Origin: CAIKLP01 sp965279595
GTDB taxonomy: Bacteria; Bacteroidota; Bacteroidia; Sphingobacteriales; Sphingobacteriaceae
Reading direction: 5' to 3'
Length of the DNA: 64,000 nucleotides
Assembly: GCA_965279595.1 (NCBI GenBank)
Contig: OZ257246.1
Coordinates: forward strand, 1,612,001 to 1,676,000
This document shows, in pieces, positions 17,093-24,523 of this stretch; positions within the stretch are counted from its first letter, which is position 1; each line of letters begins with the position of its first letter. Position numbers and translations under genes: made by a program. Below the pieces are notes generated by a model. That model ran no database searches, was not told the DNA's origin, and saw only the letters and a list, made by a program, of their open reading frames with translations.

Positions 17093-17653
17093 ATGAAAAA
17101 GAAAATTTTATTATTTGCAGTAATCCTGTCGATGTTTTCGATGACCGGATTTGCACAGGAAAAGTATGGTAACACTTTGAACTTAGGATTAGGTATTGGT
17201 GGCTATTCAGGTTACTATGGATATGTAGGAAGATCTTTACCAGTATTAAGTTTGAATTATGAATTTGATGTAGCAAAAGATTTTACATTAGCTCCATTTA
17301 TCAGTTTTTATACTTATTCAAGAAGTTATTATTGGGGCAATGGATCTAATCCAGATAGGTATTATGCCTACCGTGAAACAGTTATTCCTATTGGAGTTAA
17401 AGGCACTTACTATTTTGATGATTTATTAGATGCAGGTTCAAAATGGGATTTTTATTTAGGAGGTTCACTTGGATTTTCATTAGTAAATTCTCATTGGGAA
17501 GATGGTTATTTAGGAGATCGTAATTATTATAGAAGTGCACGTCCATTATTTTTGGATTTGCATATTGGAACAGAATATCGTATCAACAATAATATTGGCG
17601 CTTTCCTTGATTTATCAAGTGGAGTATCTACCATTGGAATTGCCATTCATTAA
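17093..17653 (+). CDS. Outer-membrane beta-barrel-like protein
   Basis: A 186-residue protein with a Sec signal peptide (MKKKILLFAVILSMFSMTGFAQ). The mature part is rich in Gly, Tyr and aromatic-alternating strands (LNLGLGIGGYSGYYGYVGRS, DFTLAPFISFYTYS, WDFYLGGSLGFSLV, HIGTEYRINNNIGAFLDLS), the pattern of a small eight-strand outer-membrane barrel (OmpX/OMP_b-brl type). It is the second gene of its unit and is followed by a hairpin. Role unknown; possibly envelope adaptation, judged from the island context. Confidence 0.75.
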   Translation: MKKKILLFAVILSMFSMTGFAQEKYGNTLNLGLGIGGYSGYYGYVGRSLPVLSLNYEFDVAKDFTLAPFISFYTYSRSYYWGNGSNPDRYYAYRETVIPIGVKGTYYFDDLLDAGSKWDFYLGGSLGFSLVNSHWEDGYLGDRNYYRSARPLFLDLHIGTEYRINNNIGAFLDLSSGVSTIGIAIH

Positions 17654-17713
17654 TCTATTTTCTTTTAATCACTCGAATTTAAAAGAATGAATAATCTCAA
17701 GGCCACCTTTTCA

Positions 17714-17757
17714 ACAGTAATGCAATTAACTATGATTGCATTACTGTATTGGCTTTT
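17714..17757 (+). terminator. Hairpin terminator
   Basis: A perfect 13-bp stem (ACAGTAATGCAAT at 17714-17726 with 17735-17747) has an 8-base loop and is followed by a weakly T-rich tail. Confidence 0.65.
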
Positions 17758-17777
17758 CTTCTACAACTAGTTATAGT

Positions 17778-17840
17778 GTGATATCTGTAACAAGTTTCCA
17801 TTAGATTGTAAGTATTTTTTAGGCTCTTCAAATACCTTTA
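17778..17840 (+). promoter_or_regulatory. Island-type promoter, copy 3
   Basis: GTGATATCTGTAACA starts at 17778. The half-sites are TGTAA (17786-17790) and TGTAA (17807-17811), 21 bp apart. The -7 box is TACCTTTA (17833-17840), 27 bp before the CsbD ATG. Confidence 0.78.
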
Positions 17841-17867
17841 TGATATAAATAATTTAATTGGAATACC

Positions 17868-18056
17868 ATGAAAAATACAACAGAAATTTTAGGAAATTGG
17901 AAAGAATTAAAAGGTAAGATGATGCAAAAATTTGCCATACTTACCGACAGTGATGTATTATTAGTTGAAGGGAAGCACGAAGAACTTTTAGGCAGACTGC
18001 AAGCAAAATTGGGTAAGACCAAAGAAGAAATACAAAAATTAATTTCAGAATTATAA
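17868..18056 (+). CDS. CsbD family stress protein
   Basis: A 62-residue protein with the CsbD signature: GNWKELKGKMMQKFAILTDSDVLLVEGKHEELLGRLQAKLGKTKEE. CsbD-family proteins are small helical soluble proteins induced in general stress responses (sigma-B in Bacillus); their biochemical role is unknown. It is the first gene of a four-gene unit (CsbD, sll1863-like lipoprotein, barrel, Lmo0937-like peptide) under an island-type promoter. Confidence 0.9.
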   Translation: MKNTTEILGNWKELKGKMMQKFAILTDSDVLLVEGKHEELLGRLQAKLGKTKEEIQKLISEL

Positions 18057-18078
18057 TCTAAATATTTAAAAAACGAAA

Positions 18079-18540
18079 ATGAAAAATTTTATGAAAGTAA
18101 GTGCATTTGCACTATTGATTTCTTCAGGATTACTATTTGCTTGTACTTCTTCTTCTAATAAAGTTGAAAATGCAAAAGAAAATGTAGAAGAGGCTAAAAG
18201 TGATGTAAACGAAGCTAATAAAGAGTTGAATGAAGCGAATGCTGACTATGTGAAAGATATGGAAGCATATAGATTGTTAAATGCAGATCGTGTAGCTGCT
18301 AATGAAAAAAGCATTGCTGATTTTAAAATTCGCATTGAAAAAGAAAAACGTGAAAACAGAGCTGAATACAATAAAAAATTAGCTGAATTAGAAGCTAAAA
18401 ATAGTGATATGAAAAAGAAGTTAGATGATTATAAAGGAGAAGGTAAAGATGGCTGGGATAAATTTAAAGCTGAATTTAATCGTGATATGGATGAGTTAGG
18501 ACAAGCCTTCAAAGATTTAACAGTAAAGAATGTTAAATAG
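18079..18540 (+). CDS. Coiled-coil stress lipoprotein (sll1863-like)
   Basis: A 153-residue predicted lipoprotein (signal ending LLFAC, then TSSSNK). The mature part is almost all helical and charged (NAKENVEEAKSDVNEANKEL, IRIEKEKRENRAEYNKKLAE) and ends GKDGWDKFKAEFNRDMDELGQAFKDLTV, the pattern of the sll1863 stress-response group common next to CsbD and YtxH genes in Bacteroidota. It lies 22 bp after CsbD. It is expected to be anchored in a membrane facing the periplasm. Confidence 0.78.
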   Translation: MKNFMKVSAFALLISSGLLFACTSSSNKVENAKENVEEAKSDVNEANKELNEANADYVKDMEAYRLLNADRVAANEKSIADFKIRIEKEKRENRAEYNKKLAELEAKNSDMKKKLDDYKGEGKDGWDKFKAEFNRDMDELGQAFKDLTVKNVK

Positions 18541-18582
18541 AATAGTCATTAATCAATTTAATTTAATTCAAATATAATCAAG

Positions 18583-19227
18583 ATGAAAAAAGCTAAATAC
18601 CTCATTATTTTTGCAATGATTGGACTTGTCTCTAATTCATTCGCTCAAAGTAATGCAACAGCTTCCAATACGAATGCACAGTTTGGCTTGAAAGCGGGAT
18701 TGAATTATTCTAATGTTTATGATTCTAAAGGCGAGCAATTTAATTCAGATCCTAAATTCGGTTTAGCGGCAGGTGCATTTTTATCTTTGCCAATCAATCA
18801 ATTCATAGGAATTCAACCTGAATTTTTATTATCGCAAAAAGGATTTCAAGCAACTGGGGTAATACTGGGCGGTACTTATGATTTTACAAGAACTACTACA
18901 TTTATTGATGTTCCTATTTTATTTCAATTGAAACCAAGTTATATGATTACTTTATTAGCGGGTCCACAATTTTCTTATTTAGTAAAGCAAAAAGATGTTT
19001 TTAAAAATGGGAGTACTACCATAGCTCAAGAAGAAGAATTTGAGAATGATAATATCAGAAGAAATATACTGGGCTTTGTGGGTGGTGCAGATTTGAATTT
19101 TGATCATACAGTATTAGGAATTAGAGTGGCATGGGATTTAACAGCCAATAATGGTGATGGAACTTCAACTACTCCTAGATATAAAAATGTTTTGTATCAA
19201 CTTACCTTAGGGTATAAACTTTATTAG
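18583..19227 (+). CDS. Porin-family outer-membrane beta-barrel protein
   Basis: A 214-residue protein with a signal peptide (MKKAKYLIIFAMIGLVSNSFAQ) and the PorT/OMP_b-brl_2-like pattern: FGLKAGLNYSNVYD, FGLAAGAFLSLPINQFIGIQ, PEFLLSQKGFQ, PILFQLKPSYMITLLAGPQF and a final aromatic residue (YQLTLGYKLY). It probably forms an eight-strand barrel. It is the third gene of the CsbD unit. Confidence 0.82.
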   Translation: MKKAKYLIIFAMIGLVSNSFAQSNATASNTNAQFGLKAGLNYSNVYDSKGEQFNSDPKFGLAAGAFLSLPINQFIGIQPEFLLSQKGFQATGVILGGTYDFTRTTTFIDVPILFQLKPSYMITLLAGPQFSYLVKQKDVFKNGSTTIAQEEEFENDNIRRNILGFVGGADLNFDHTVLGIRVAWDLTANNGDGTSTTPRYKNVLYQLTLGYKLY

Positions 19228-19255
19228 TGTTTACAATTTAAATTTAATTTTTGTT

Positions 19256-19408
19256 ATGGGAAATATACTTTATACGGTCGCAGTAGTTTTAGTAATACTC
19301 TGGGCCATTGGTTTTTTAGGTTACCATGCAGGCGGAATTATACATATTTTATTAGTCATTGCTTTGATTTCAGTGATTCTTAGGATAATTCAAGGACGCA
19401 AAATTTGA
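19256..19408 (+). CDS. Lmo0937-family small membrane protein
   Basis: A 50-residue peptide (MGNILYTVAVVLVILWAIGF...ILRIIQGRKI) with two hydrophobic helices separated by LGYHAGGIIH, the signature of the Lmo0937/DUF5670 family. Such peptides are often grouped with CsbD and other stress genes. It starts 29 bp after the barrel gene and is followed by a terminator, so it closes the four-gene unit. Confidence 0.82.
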   Translation: MGNILYTVAVVLVILWAIGFLGYHAGGIIHILLVIALISVILRIIQGRKI

Positions 19409-19459
19409 TAATTTTTATGCACACTCTTTAGTAGATTTTAAAACGTTTACTATCATTTA

Positions 19460-19495
19460 ATTGCTAATTGTTAATACAGTTAGCAATTTTTTTTT
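19460..19495 (+). terminator. Rho-independent terminator
   Basis: ATTGCTAA (19460-19467) pairs with TTAGCAAT (19480-19487), followed by a run of eight or more T. Confidence 0.8.
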
Positions 19496-19499
19496 ATCT

Positions 19500-19562
19500 G
19501 TGAATTACGTAACACTGAAATTGTACAATGTAAATTTCAAGAAATTTTTCTGTTCATTTTTG
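19500..19562 (+). promoter_or_regulatory. Island-type promoter, copy 4
   Basis: GTGAATTACGTAACA starts at 19500. The half-sites are CGTAA (19508-19512) and TGTAA (19529-19533), 21 bp apart. The -7 box is CATTTTTG (19555-19562). Confidence 0.75.
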
Positions 19563-19649
19563 TGATGCTAATATCTTTTTGTATCAGCGAGCATAAATGA
19601 ACAATTGCCAATTTATGCTTTCCTCAAATGGCGATTTAACCAAAATAAA

Positions 19650-21680
19650 ATGACTAATCCAATCAAAAATTTCATTCAATCAATATTTGCATTTATGCTT
19701 GTATTGATTATTTACAGTGGCTGTAAAAAGGACACCTTTCAAGAAGTAATTGGTGTTTGCCCAGTAGTTAATTCAACTAGTCCAGACAATGGCGAAGTTA
19801 GTGTTGCTCTCAATAAAGTCATCACAGTTGTTTTTAATGAACGTATGAATCCGACGACGTTGAATTCAAATTCTTTTGTTTTGATTTCTATTAATGATAG
19901 TAGTAATACAGTAATTAATGGAACCATTTCATACGATGATGCTACATTTACGATGAGTTTCGTACCTAGTACTCCACTAATAAATAATACCACCTATATA
20001 GGTAGAGTAAAAACATTAGTGAAAGATGTGAATGGCAACGCATTGCAAACTGATTATTTATGGACTTTTGGTACTGGATTAACTTTAGTGCCAACAGTAT
20101 TAAATACTGACCCTGCCGACAATCAATTGAATGTTCCATTCAATAAAGTAATAGTGGTTAATTTTAGTGTGCCAATGGATGCAGCTACAGTTAATGAAAC
20201 TTCATTAATCATTTCAAATGGTGTGAATCCAATTTCAGGAATTGTAAATTATTCATCAAGTGTTGCGGTATTTATTCCTAGTAGTCCTTTACTTCCTAAT
20301 ACAGTTTATTCAGGAAAAGTTACAACTGCTGTAACTGATGTGCATGGAATTGCCATGCCAAGTCAATACAATTGGACATTTACTACAGCTGATATCACAG
20401 TTCCAATAATTTTATCAACCGATCCATTTAGTTTACAAAATAATGTAGTGTTGAATAAAAATATCAGGGTTCAGTTTAATGAATTTATGGATCAAAGTAC
20501 ATTTAGCAATTCTTCTTTTTATGTAATGGAAGGATTAAATGTAATAGGAGGTACTATTAGCTTTGCAGGGAAAACAGCAATTTTTAATCCGACAAATGAT
20601 TTCACAGCTGGATTAATTTATACTGCAACTGTGAAAAATTTGGTTAAAAGTTCAGGAGGAATAAACCTTGCAAGTGATTCAACTTGGAGCTTTACTGCTG
20701 GAACAGAAATTGCACCTACAGTCCTTTCAACTGATCCAACTGATTTAGCTTCAAGTGTTCCTTTCAATAAAATAATTGCTGCAACATTTAGTACAGCAAT
20801 GGACCCATTAACTTTAGATGCCAATTCAATTATGCTTTCTGATGGTTCAATTAACTTAACAGGTGTAATTAATTACAATGCAAATACGGTAACGTTTTCA
20901 CCTAATGCAATTTTGCTAGCCAATACAACTTATACAGTTACTATTAGCACAGCTGCGAAAAACTTAGCAGGTGTTTCATTAGAAAACGATTATTCATGGT
21001 CATTCTCTACCAATTCTGTTGGTGTTGATTTACAATCAGTAGCTCGATTTGGAATTATTTCAGGAGTAGGAGTGAGTAATGATGCAGGTGCAAGTGAGAT
21101 TAGAAATTTAGATGTTGGCATAAGTCCAGGTTTGCGTTCTTCTATCACAGGTTTCCCTCCAGGATTAATTGTAAATGGTGCTATGTATGCATCTGATGAT
21201 ATTAATCCTCCAGGAATTGCTGCCATGCTTATTCAAGCAAAACAAGATTTAACAGATGCTTATTTATTTGCAGAAGCTGCTTCATCACCAGCACCTGCAA
21301 CGGTTGCAGGCGATATAGGTGGAACAACATTAGCTCCAGGAATTTACAAATCTACTTCTACTTTATTAGTGCAATCAGGTAACTTAACCTTAGATGCACA
21401 AGGTGATCCGAATGCAGTTTGGATTTTTCAAATTTCTTCAGACTTAACAACAGTAGGTGGTGCAGGTGGAAATATTATTTTAAGTGGAGGTGCTCAAGCA
21501 AAAAATATTTTTTGGCAAACAGGTAGATCGGCCACTATTGGTGATTTTACTTCATTCAAAGGAAATGTATTAGCACTTACTTCTATCACTCTTAATTCAG
21601 GAGCAACTGCAGAAGGTAGAATGTTAGCAATTAATGGCGCAGTAGTAATGACTAGTACAAATATTATCAGCAAACCTTAA
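19650..21680 (+). CDS. Lipoprotein with four Big_5-type Ig repeats and a DUF3494 ice-binding-like domain
   Basis: A 676-residue predicted lipoprotein (lipobox YSGC, then KKDTF). Residues from about 40 to 440 hold four SbsA/Big_5 Ig-like repeats of about 100 residues, each opening like TVLNTDPADNQLNVPFNKVI and containing an FS/N-x-x-MD motif. The C-terminal 230 residues are a DUF3494 domain, the beta-helix fold of bacterial ice-binding proteins (FGIISGVGVSNDAGASEI, AGDIGGTTLAPGIYKSTSTL, DPNAVWIFQISSDL, AKNIFWQTGRSATIGDFTSF). Many DUF3494 proteins act as adhesins, so ice binding is not certain. ATG at 19650 begins the lipoprotein signal; the TTG at 19605 is less likely. It is coupled to the next gene by TAATG. 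Confidence 0.85.
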   Translation: MTNPIKNFIQSIFAFMLVLIIYSGCKKDTFQEVIGVCPVVNSTSPDNGEVSVALNKVITVVFNERMNPTTLNSNSFVLISINDSSNTVINGTISYDDATFTMSFVPSTPLINNTTYIGRVKTLVKDVNGNALQTDYLWTFGTGLTLVPTVLNTDPADNQLNVPFNKVIVVNFSVPMDAATVNETSLIISNGVNPISGIVNYSSSVAVFIPSSPLLPNTVYSGKVTTAVTDVHGIAMPSQYNWTFTTADITVPIILSTDPFSLQNNVVLNKNIRVQFNEFMDQSTFSNSSFYVMEGLNVIGGTISFAGKTAIFNPTNDFTAGLIYTATVKNLVKSSGGINLASDSTWSFTAGTEIAPTVLSTDPTDLASSVPFNKIIAATFSTAMDPLTLDANSIMLSDGSINLTGVINYNANTVTFSPNAILLANTTYTVTISTAAKNLAGVSLENDYSWSFSTNSVGVDLQSVARFGIISGVGVSNDAGASEIRNLDVGISPGLRSSITGFPPGLIVNGAMYASDDINPPGIAAMLIQAKQDLTDAYLFAEAASSPAPATVAGDIGGTTLAPGIYKSTSTLLVQSGNLTLDAQGDPNAVWIFQISSDLTTVGGAGGNIILSGGAQAKNIFWQTGRSATIGDFTSFKGNVLALTSITLNSGATAEGRMLAINGAVVMTSTNIISKP

Positions 21681-23716
21681 TGAATATGAAAAAATTAATC
21701 AATCAATATTTTATCGTTACAAAAAGTTGCGGTAACATTCAAATAAAAAAAGTACAATTGATATTAAGTATTTTATTTCTTATAACAATTGGAAATAATG
21801 TATTTGCACAACAAATTGAATATACAAGGCCATCATGGTACTTTGGAATTGCAGGTGGAGCTAATATGAATTTTTATAAAGGTTCTACTCAGCAATTGAA
21901 TTCAAATCTGAAAGTACCAGTTGCTTTTCATGATGGACAAGGCCTTGGGCTTTTTTTAGCTCCATCTATTGAATTTCATCGCCCAAATACAAGACTAGGT
22001 ATTATGTTGCAAGCTGGATTTGATTCACGTAAAGGAAAATTTGAAGAAGTGATAACTCCATGTAATTGCCCTGCTGATTTAAAAACAGATTTAAGTTATA
22101 TTACTATTGAGCCGAGTTTGAAATTTGCTCCATTTAGAACAGGATTTTATTTATATGGTGGCCCTAGATTTGCTTTTAATTATAGTAAATCATTTACCTA
22201 TCAATTGGGTAAGAATCCGGCCTTCCCAGATCAAGTGGAAAACCCTGAAGAAAAAGGAGACTTCAGTAATATGAATGAGAATTTAATTTCCATGCAAATT
22301 GGTGCAGGATACGATATCAATTTATCATCAACACATAAACGCACTCAATTTGTATTGTCACCTTTCGTTTCTTTTCATCCTTATATGGGTCAAGAACCTC
22401 GTAGTGTTGAGACTTGGAACATAACCACACTTAGGGTTGGGGCAGTTTTGAAATTCGGTAGAGGACATAATATTGCTTCGGTTCCAAATGAAACTAAAGC
22501 TGTGGTTCCTATTCCTGTAGTTAACTTTACAGTGAATGCTCCGAAAAATATTCCTTCCACAAGAAGAATGAATGAAACATTCCCACTTAGAAATTATATT
22601 TTCTTTGATCTGGGTTCAACCAAAATTCCAAACCGATATGTTTTATTGAAAAAGAATGAAGTTGCAGATTTTAAAGAAGATCAATTGGAAGTTACAGCGC
22701 CTAAAAAATTGTCTGGAAGATCAGATCGTGGAATGGTTGTATATTATAATATCTTAAATATTTTGGGTGATAGAATGAATAAGAATCCATCTTCAAGCAT
22801 AACATTGGTAGGATCTTCAGAAAAAGGACCTAAAGATGGAAATGCAATGTCATTATCAATTAAAAAATATTTGGTTGATGTGTTTTCTATCAATGAATCA
22901 AGGATAAAAACAGAAGGAAGAGACAAACCAAAAATTCCATCAGAAAAACCAGGAGGAAAAAAAGAATTGGTTTTATTGCGTGAAGGTGATAGAAGAGTTT
23001 CTGTTGAAAGTAATTCTCCAGCTTTATTAATGGAATTTAAAACTGGTCCAGTTACTGCAATGCAACCTGTTTCAGTAGTAGTGAATCAAGATGCACCAAT
23101 TGATAGTTACGTTTCCTTTACTGCTGAAGGTGCTTCTATTGCTTATCGTTCATGGAATTTAGAAATAAAAGATGAAAGAGGGATTGTTCAAAAATTTGGA
23201 CCTTATTATAGAGATGTAGTAAGCTTACCTGGAAAATCTATTTTAGGTACAAGAGCTAGTGGTGATTACCAAGTAACCATGGTTGGTCAAACCAAAGATG
23301 GATTAGTGGAAAGAAAAACTACTTCAGTAAATATGGTTTTATGGACACCATCTCAAAATGAATTGGGAATTAGATACAGTGTAATTTTTGAAATTAATGA
23401 ATCAAATGCAAATGCTATTTATGAAAAGTATTTAGATGAAGTAGTAGTACCTAAAATTCCAATGGGTGCAAGAGTAATTATTCATGGACATACAGATGAT
23501 ATTGGAGAAGCAAATCATAATCAAAAATTATCATTGGATAGAGCTAATGAAGTAAAATCAATTATGCAAAATAGCTTAAGCAAAGCTGGCAGAACAGATG
23601 TAATATTTGAAGTACATGGTTATGGGGAAGATCAGAATTTGGCTCCTTTTGACAATGTTTATCCTGAAGAACGTTTTTACAATAGATCAGTAATTATAGA
23701 CATACTTCCGAAATAA
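21680..23716 (+). CDS. Outer-membrane protein with beta-barrel and C-terminal OmpA peptidoglycan-binding domain
   Basis: A 678-residue protein; a hydrophobic segment at about residues 25-42 acts as signal. Residues 45-260 look like an outer-membrane barrel (WYFGIAGGANMNFYKGS, IMLQAGFDSRKGKFEE, FYLYGGPRFAFNYSK). The C-terminus is an OmpA domain (VIIHGHTDDIGEANHNQKLS, RANEVKSIMQ, EVHGYGEDQNL, FYNRSVIIDILP) that should bind peptidoglycan. A weaker OmpA-like stretch lies at about residues 310-440. Its ATG overlaps the stop of the upstream DUF3494 lipoprotein by one base, so the two are made together, perhaps as surface protein plus anchor. A terminator follows. Confidence 0.85.
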   Translation: MNMKKLINQYFIVTKSCGNIQIKKVQLILSILFLITIGNNVFAQQIEYTRPSWYFGIAGGANMNFYKGSTQQLNSNLKVPVAFHDGQGLGLFLAPSIEFHRPNTRLGIMLQAGFDSRKGKFEEVITPCNCPADLKTDLSYITIEPSLKFAPFRTGFYLYGGPRFAFNYSKSFTYQLGKNPAFPDQVENPEEKGDFSNMNENLISMQIGAGYDINLSSTHKRTQFVLSPFVSFHPYMGQEPRSVETWNITTLRVGAVLKFGRGHNIASVPNETKAVVPIPVVNFTVNAPKNIPSTRRMNETFPLRNYIFFDLGSTKIPNRYVLLKKNEVADFKEDQLEVTAPKKLSGRSDRGMVVYYNILNILGDRMNKNPSSSITLVGSSEKGPKDGNAMSLSIKKYLVDVFSINESRIKTEGRDKPKIPSEKPGGKKELVLLREGDRRVSVESNSPALLMEFKTGPVTAMQPVSVVVNQDAPIDSYVSFTAEGASIAYRSWNLEIKDERGIVQKFGPYYRDVVSLPGKSILGTRASGDYQVTMVGQTKDGLVERKTTSVNMVLWTPSQNELGIRYSVIFEINESNANAIYEKYLDEVVVPKIPMGARVIIHGHTDDIGEANHNQKLSLDRANEVKSIMQNSLSKAGRTDVIFEVHGYGEDQNLAPFDNVYPEERFYNRSVIIDILPK

Positions 23717-23738
23717 TATTTTTTCAAAAAAATAATTG

Positions 23739-23772
23739 AAGCGGTTGGGGATTTTTCCCAACCGCTTTTTTT
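23739..23772 (+). terminator. Rho-independent terminator
   Basis: AAGCGGTTGGG (23739-23749) pairs with CCCAACCGCTT (23757-23767), followed by TTTTT. Confidence 0.92.
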
Positions 23773-23827
23773 GCATACTAGCTGAGATAAATGAATAGGA
23801 GTAAGTTAAAAGCAATTTAACAAATCA

Positions 23828-23890
23828 GTGAATTGTGTAAGTTTTAGGATTTATAGTGTAAGAAAGGGAAAGGAATTACTAGCAAATTTG
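23828..23890 (+). promoter_or_regulatory. Island-type promoter, copy 5 (upstream of the AraC-type regulator)
   Basis: GTGAATTGTGTAAG starts at 23828. The half-sites are TGTAA (23836-23840) and TGTAA (23857-23861), 21 bp apart. The -7 box is CAAATTTG (23883-23890), 27 bp before the TTG start of the AraC-type gene. If that protein binds here, the loop is autoregulatory. Confidence 0.78.
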
Positions 23891-23917
23891 ATTATTACTT
23901 AATTAAATAGTGAAGTT

Positions 23918-24499
23918 TTGAAATTATATATCAAGTATATGGTCAGTAACCGATGTAAAATGTTGGTTAAAGAAGAATTGAAAAAACTCGGACTTCATTT
24001 TATTTTAGTGGATTTAGGTGAAGTGGAAATTATGGAGCAAGTTTCTGCAAATAAATTAAGTGAATTAAATGCCGCTTTGCAGTTATCTGGATTAGAGTTA
24101 ATGGATGATAAAAAATCTGTACTCATTGAGAAAATCAAAAATGTTATTACTGAAATGATCCATCATACTGATGTTTTACCAAAGGTAAATTATTCAGATT
24201 ATATCAGTTCAAAATTAAATTATGATTATACCTATTTGTCAAATATATTTTCAGAAATAAAGGGAATCACCATTCAACAATTTATCATTGTTCATAAAAT
24301 AGAACGAGTGAAAGAGTTGTTGCTTTATGATGAATTAAATTTAACAGAAATTTCGTATAAGTTACATTACAGTAGCGTTGCACACTTATCAAATCAGTTT
24401 AAAAAAATTACTGGGCTTTCACCTTCTCAATTCAAGCATCTAAAAATAAGGAGTAGAAGTCCAATTGAAGAAATTGGAAATTCAACACAATCGAATTGA
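23918..24499 (+). CDS. AraC-type transcriptional regulator with HMA-like N-terminus (paralog 2)
   Basis: A 193-residue regulator closely similar to the one at 15747 (shared MLVKEEL, LHFILVDLG, DYTYLSNIF, KGITIQQ, YSS.AHLS.QFKKITGL). The AraC/XylS double HTH is C-terminal. The N-terminal part (KLYIKYMVSNRCKMLVKEEL) looks like a metal-binding-fold domain with a single Cys. The start is TTG at 23918; the next ATG is eight codons on, and conservation with paralog 1 ahead of it argues for the upstream start. It is the first gene of a unit with the hybrid kinase and a receiver protein. Confidence 0.85.
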   Translation: MKLYIKYMVSNRCKMLVKEELKKLGLHFILVDLGEVEIMEQVSANKLSELNAALQLSGLELMDDKKSVLIEKIKNVITEMIHHTDVLPKVNYSDYISSKLNYDYTYLSNIFSEIKGITIQQFIIVHKIERVKELLLYDELNLTEISYKLHYSSVAHLSNQFKKITGLSPSQFKHLKIRSRSPIEEIGNSTQSN

Positions 24500-24523
24500 A
24501 TAATTAAAGTTTAGATTTTTTAG

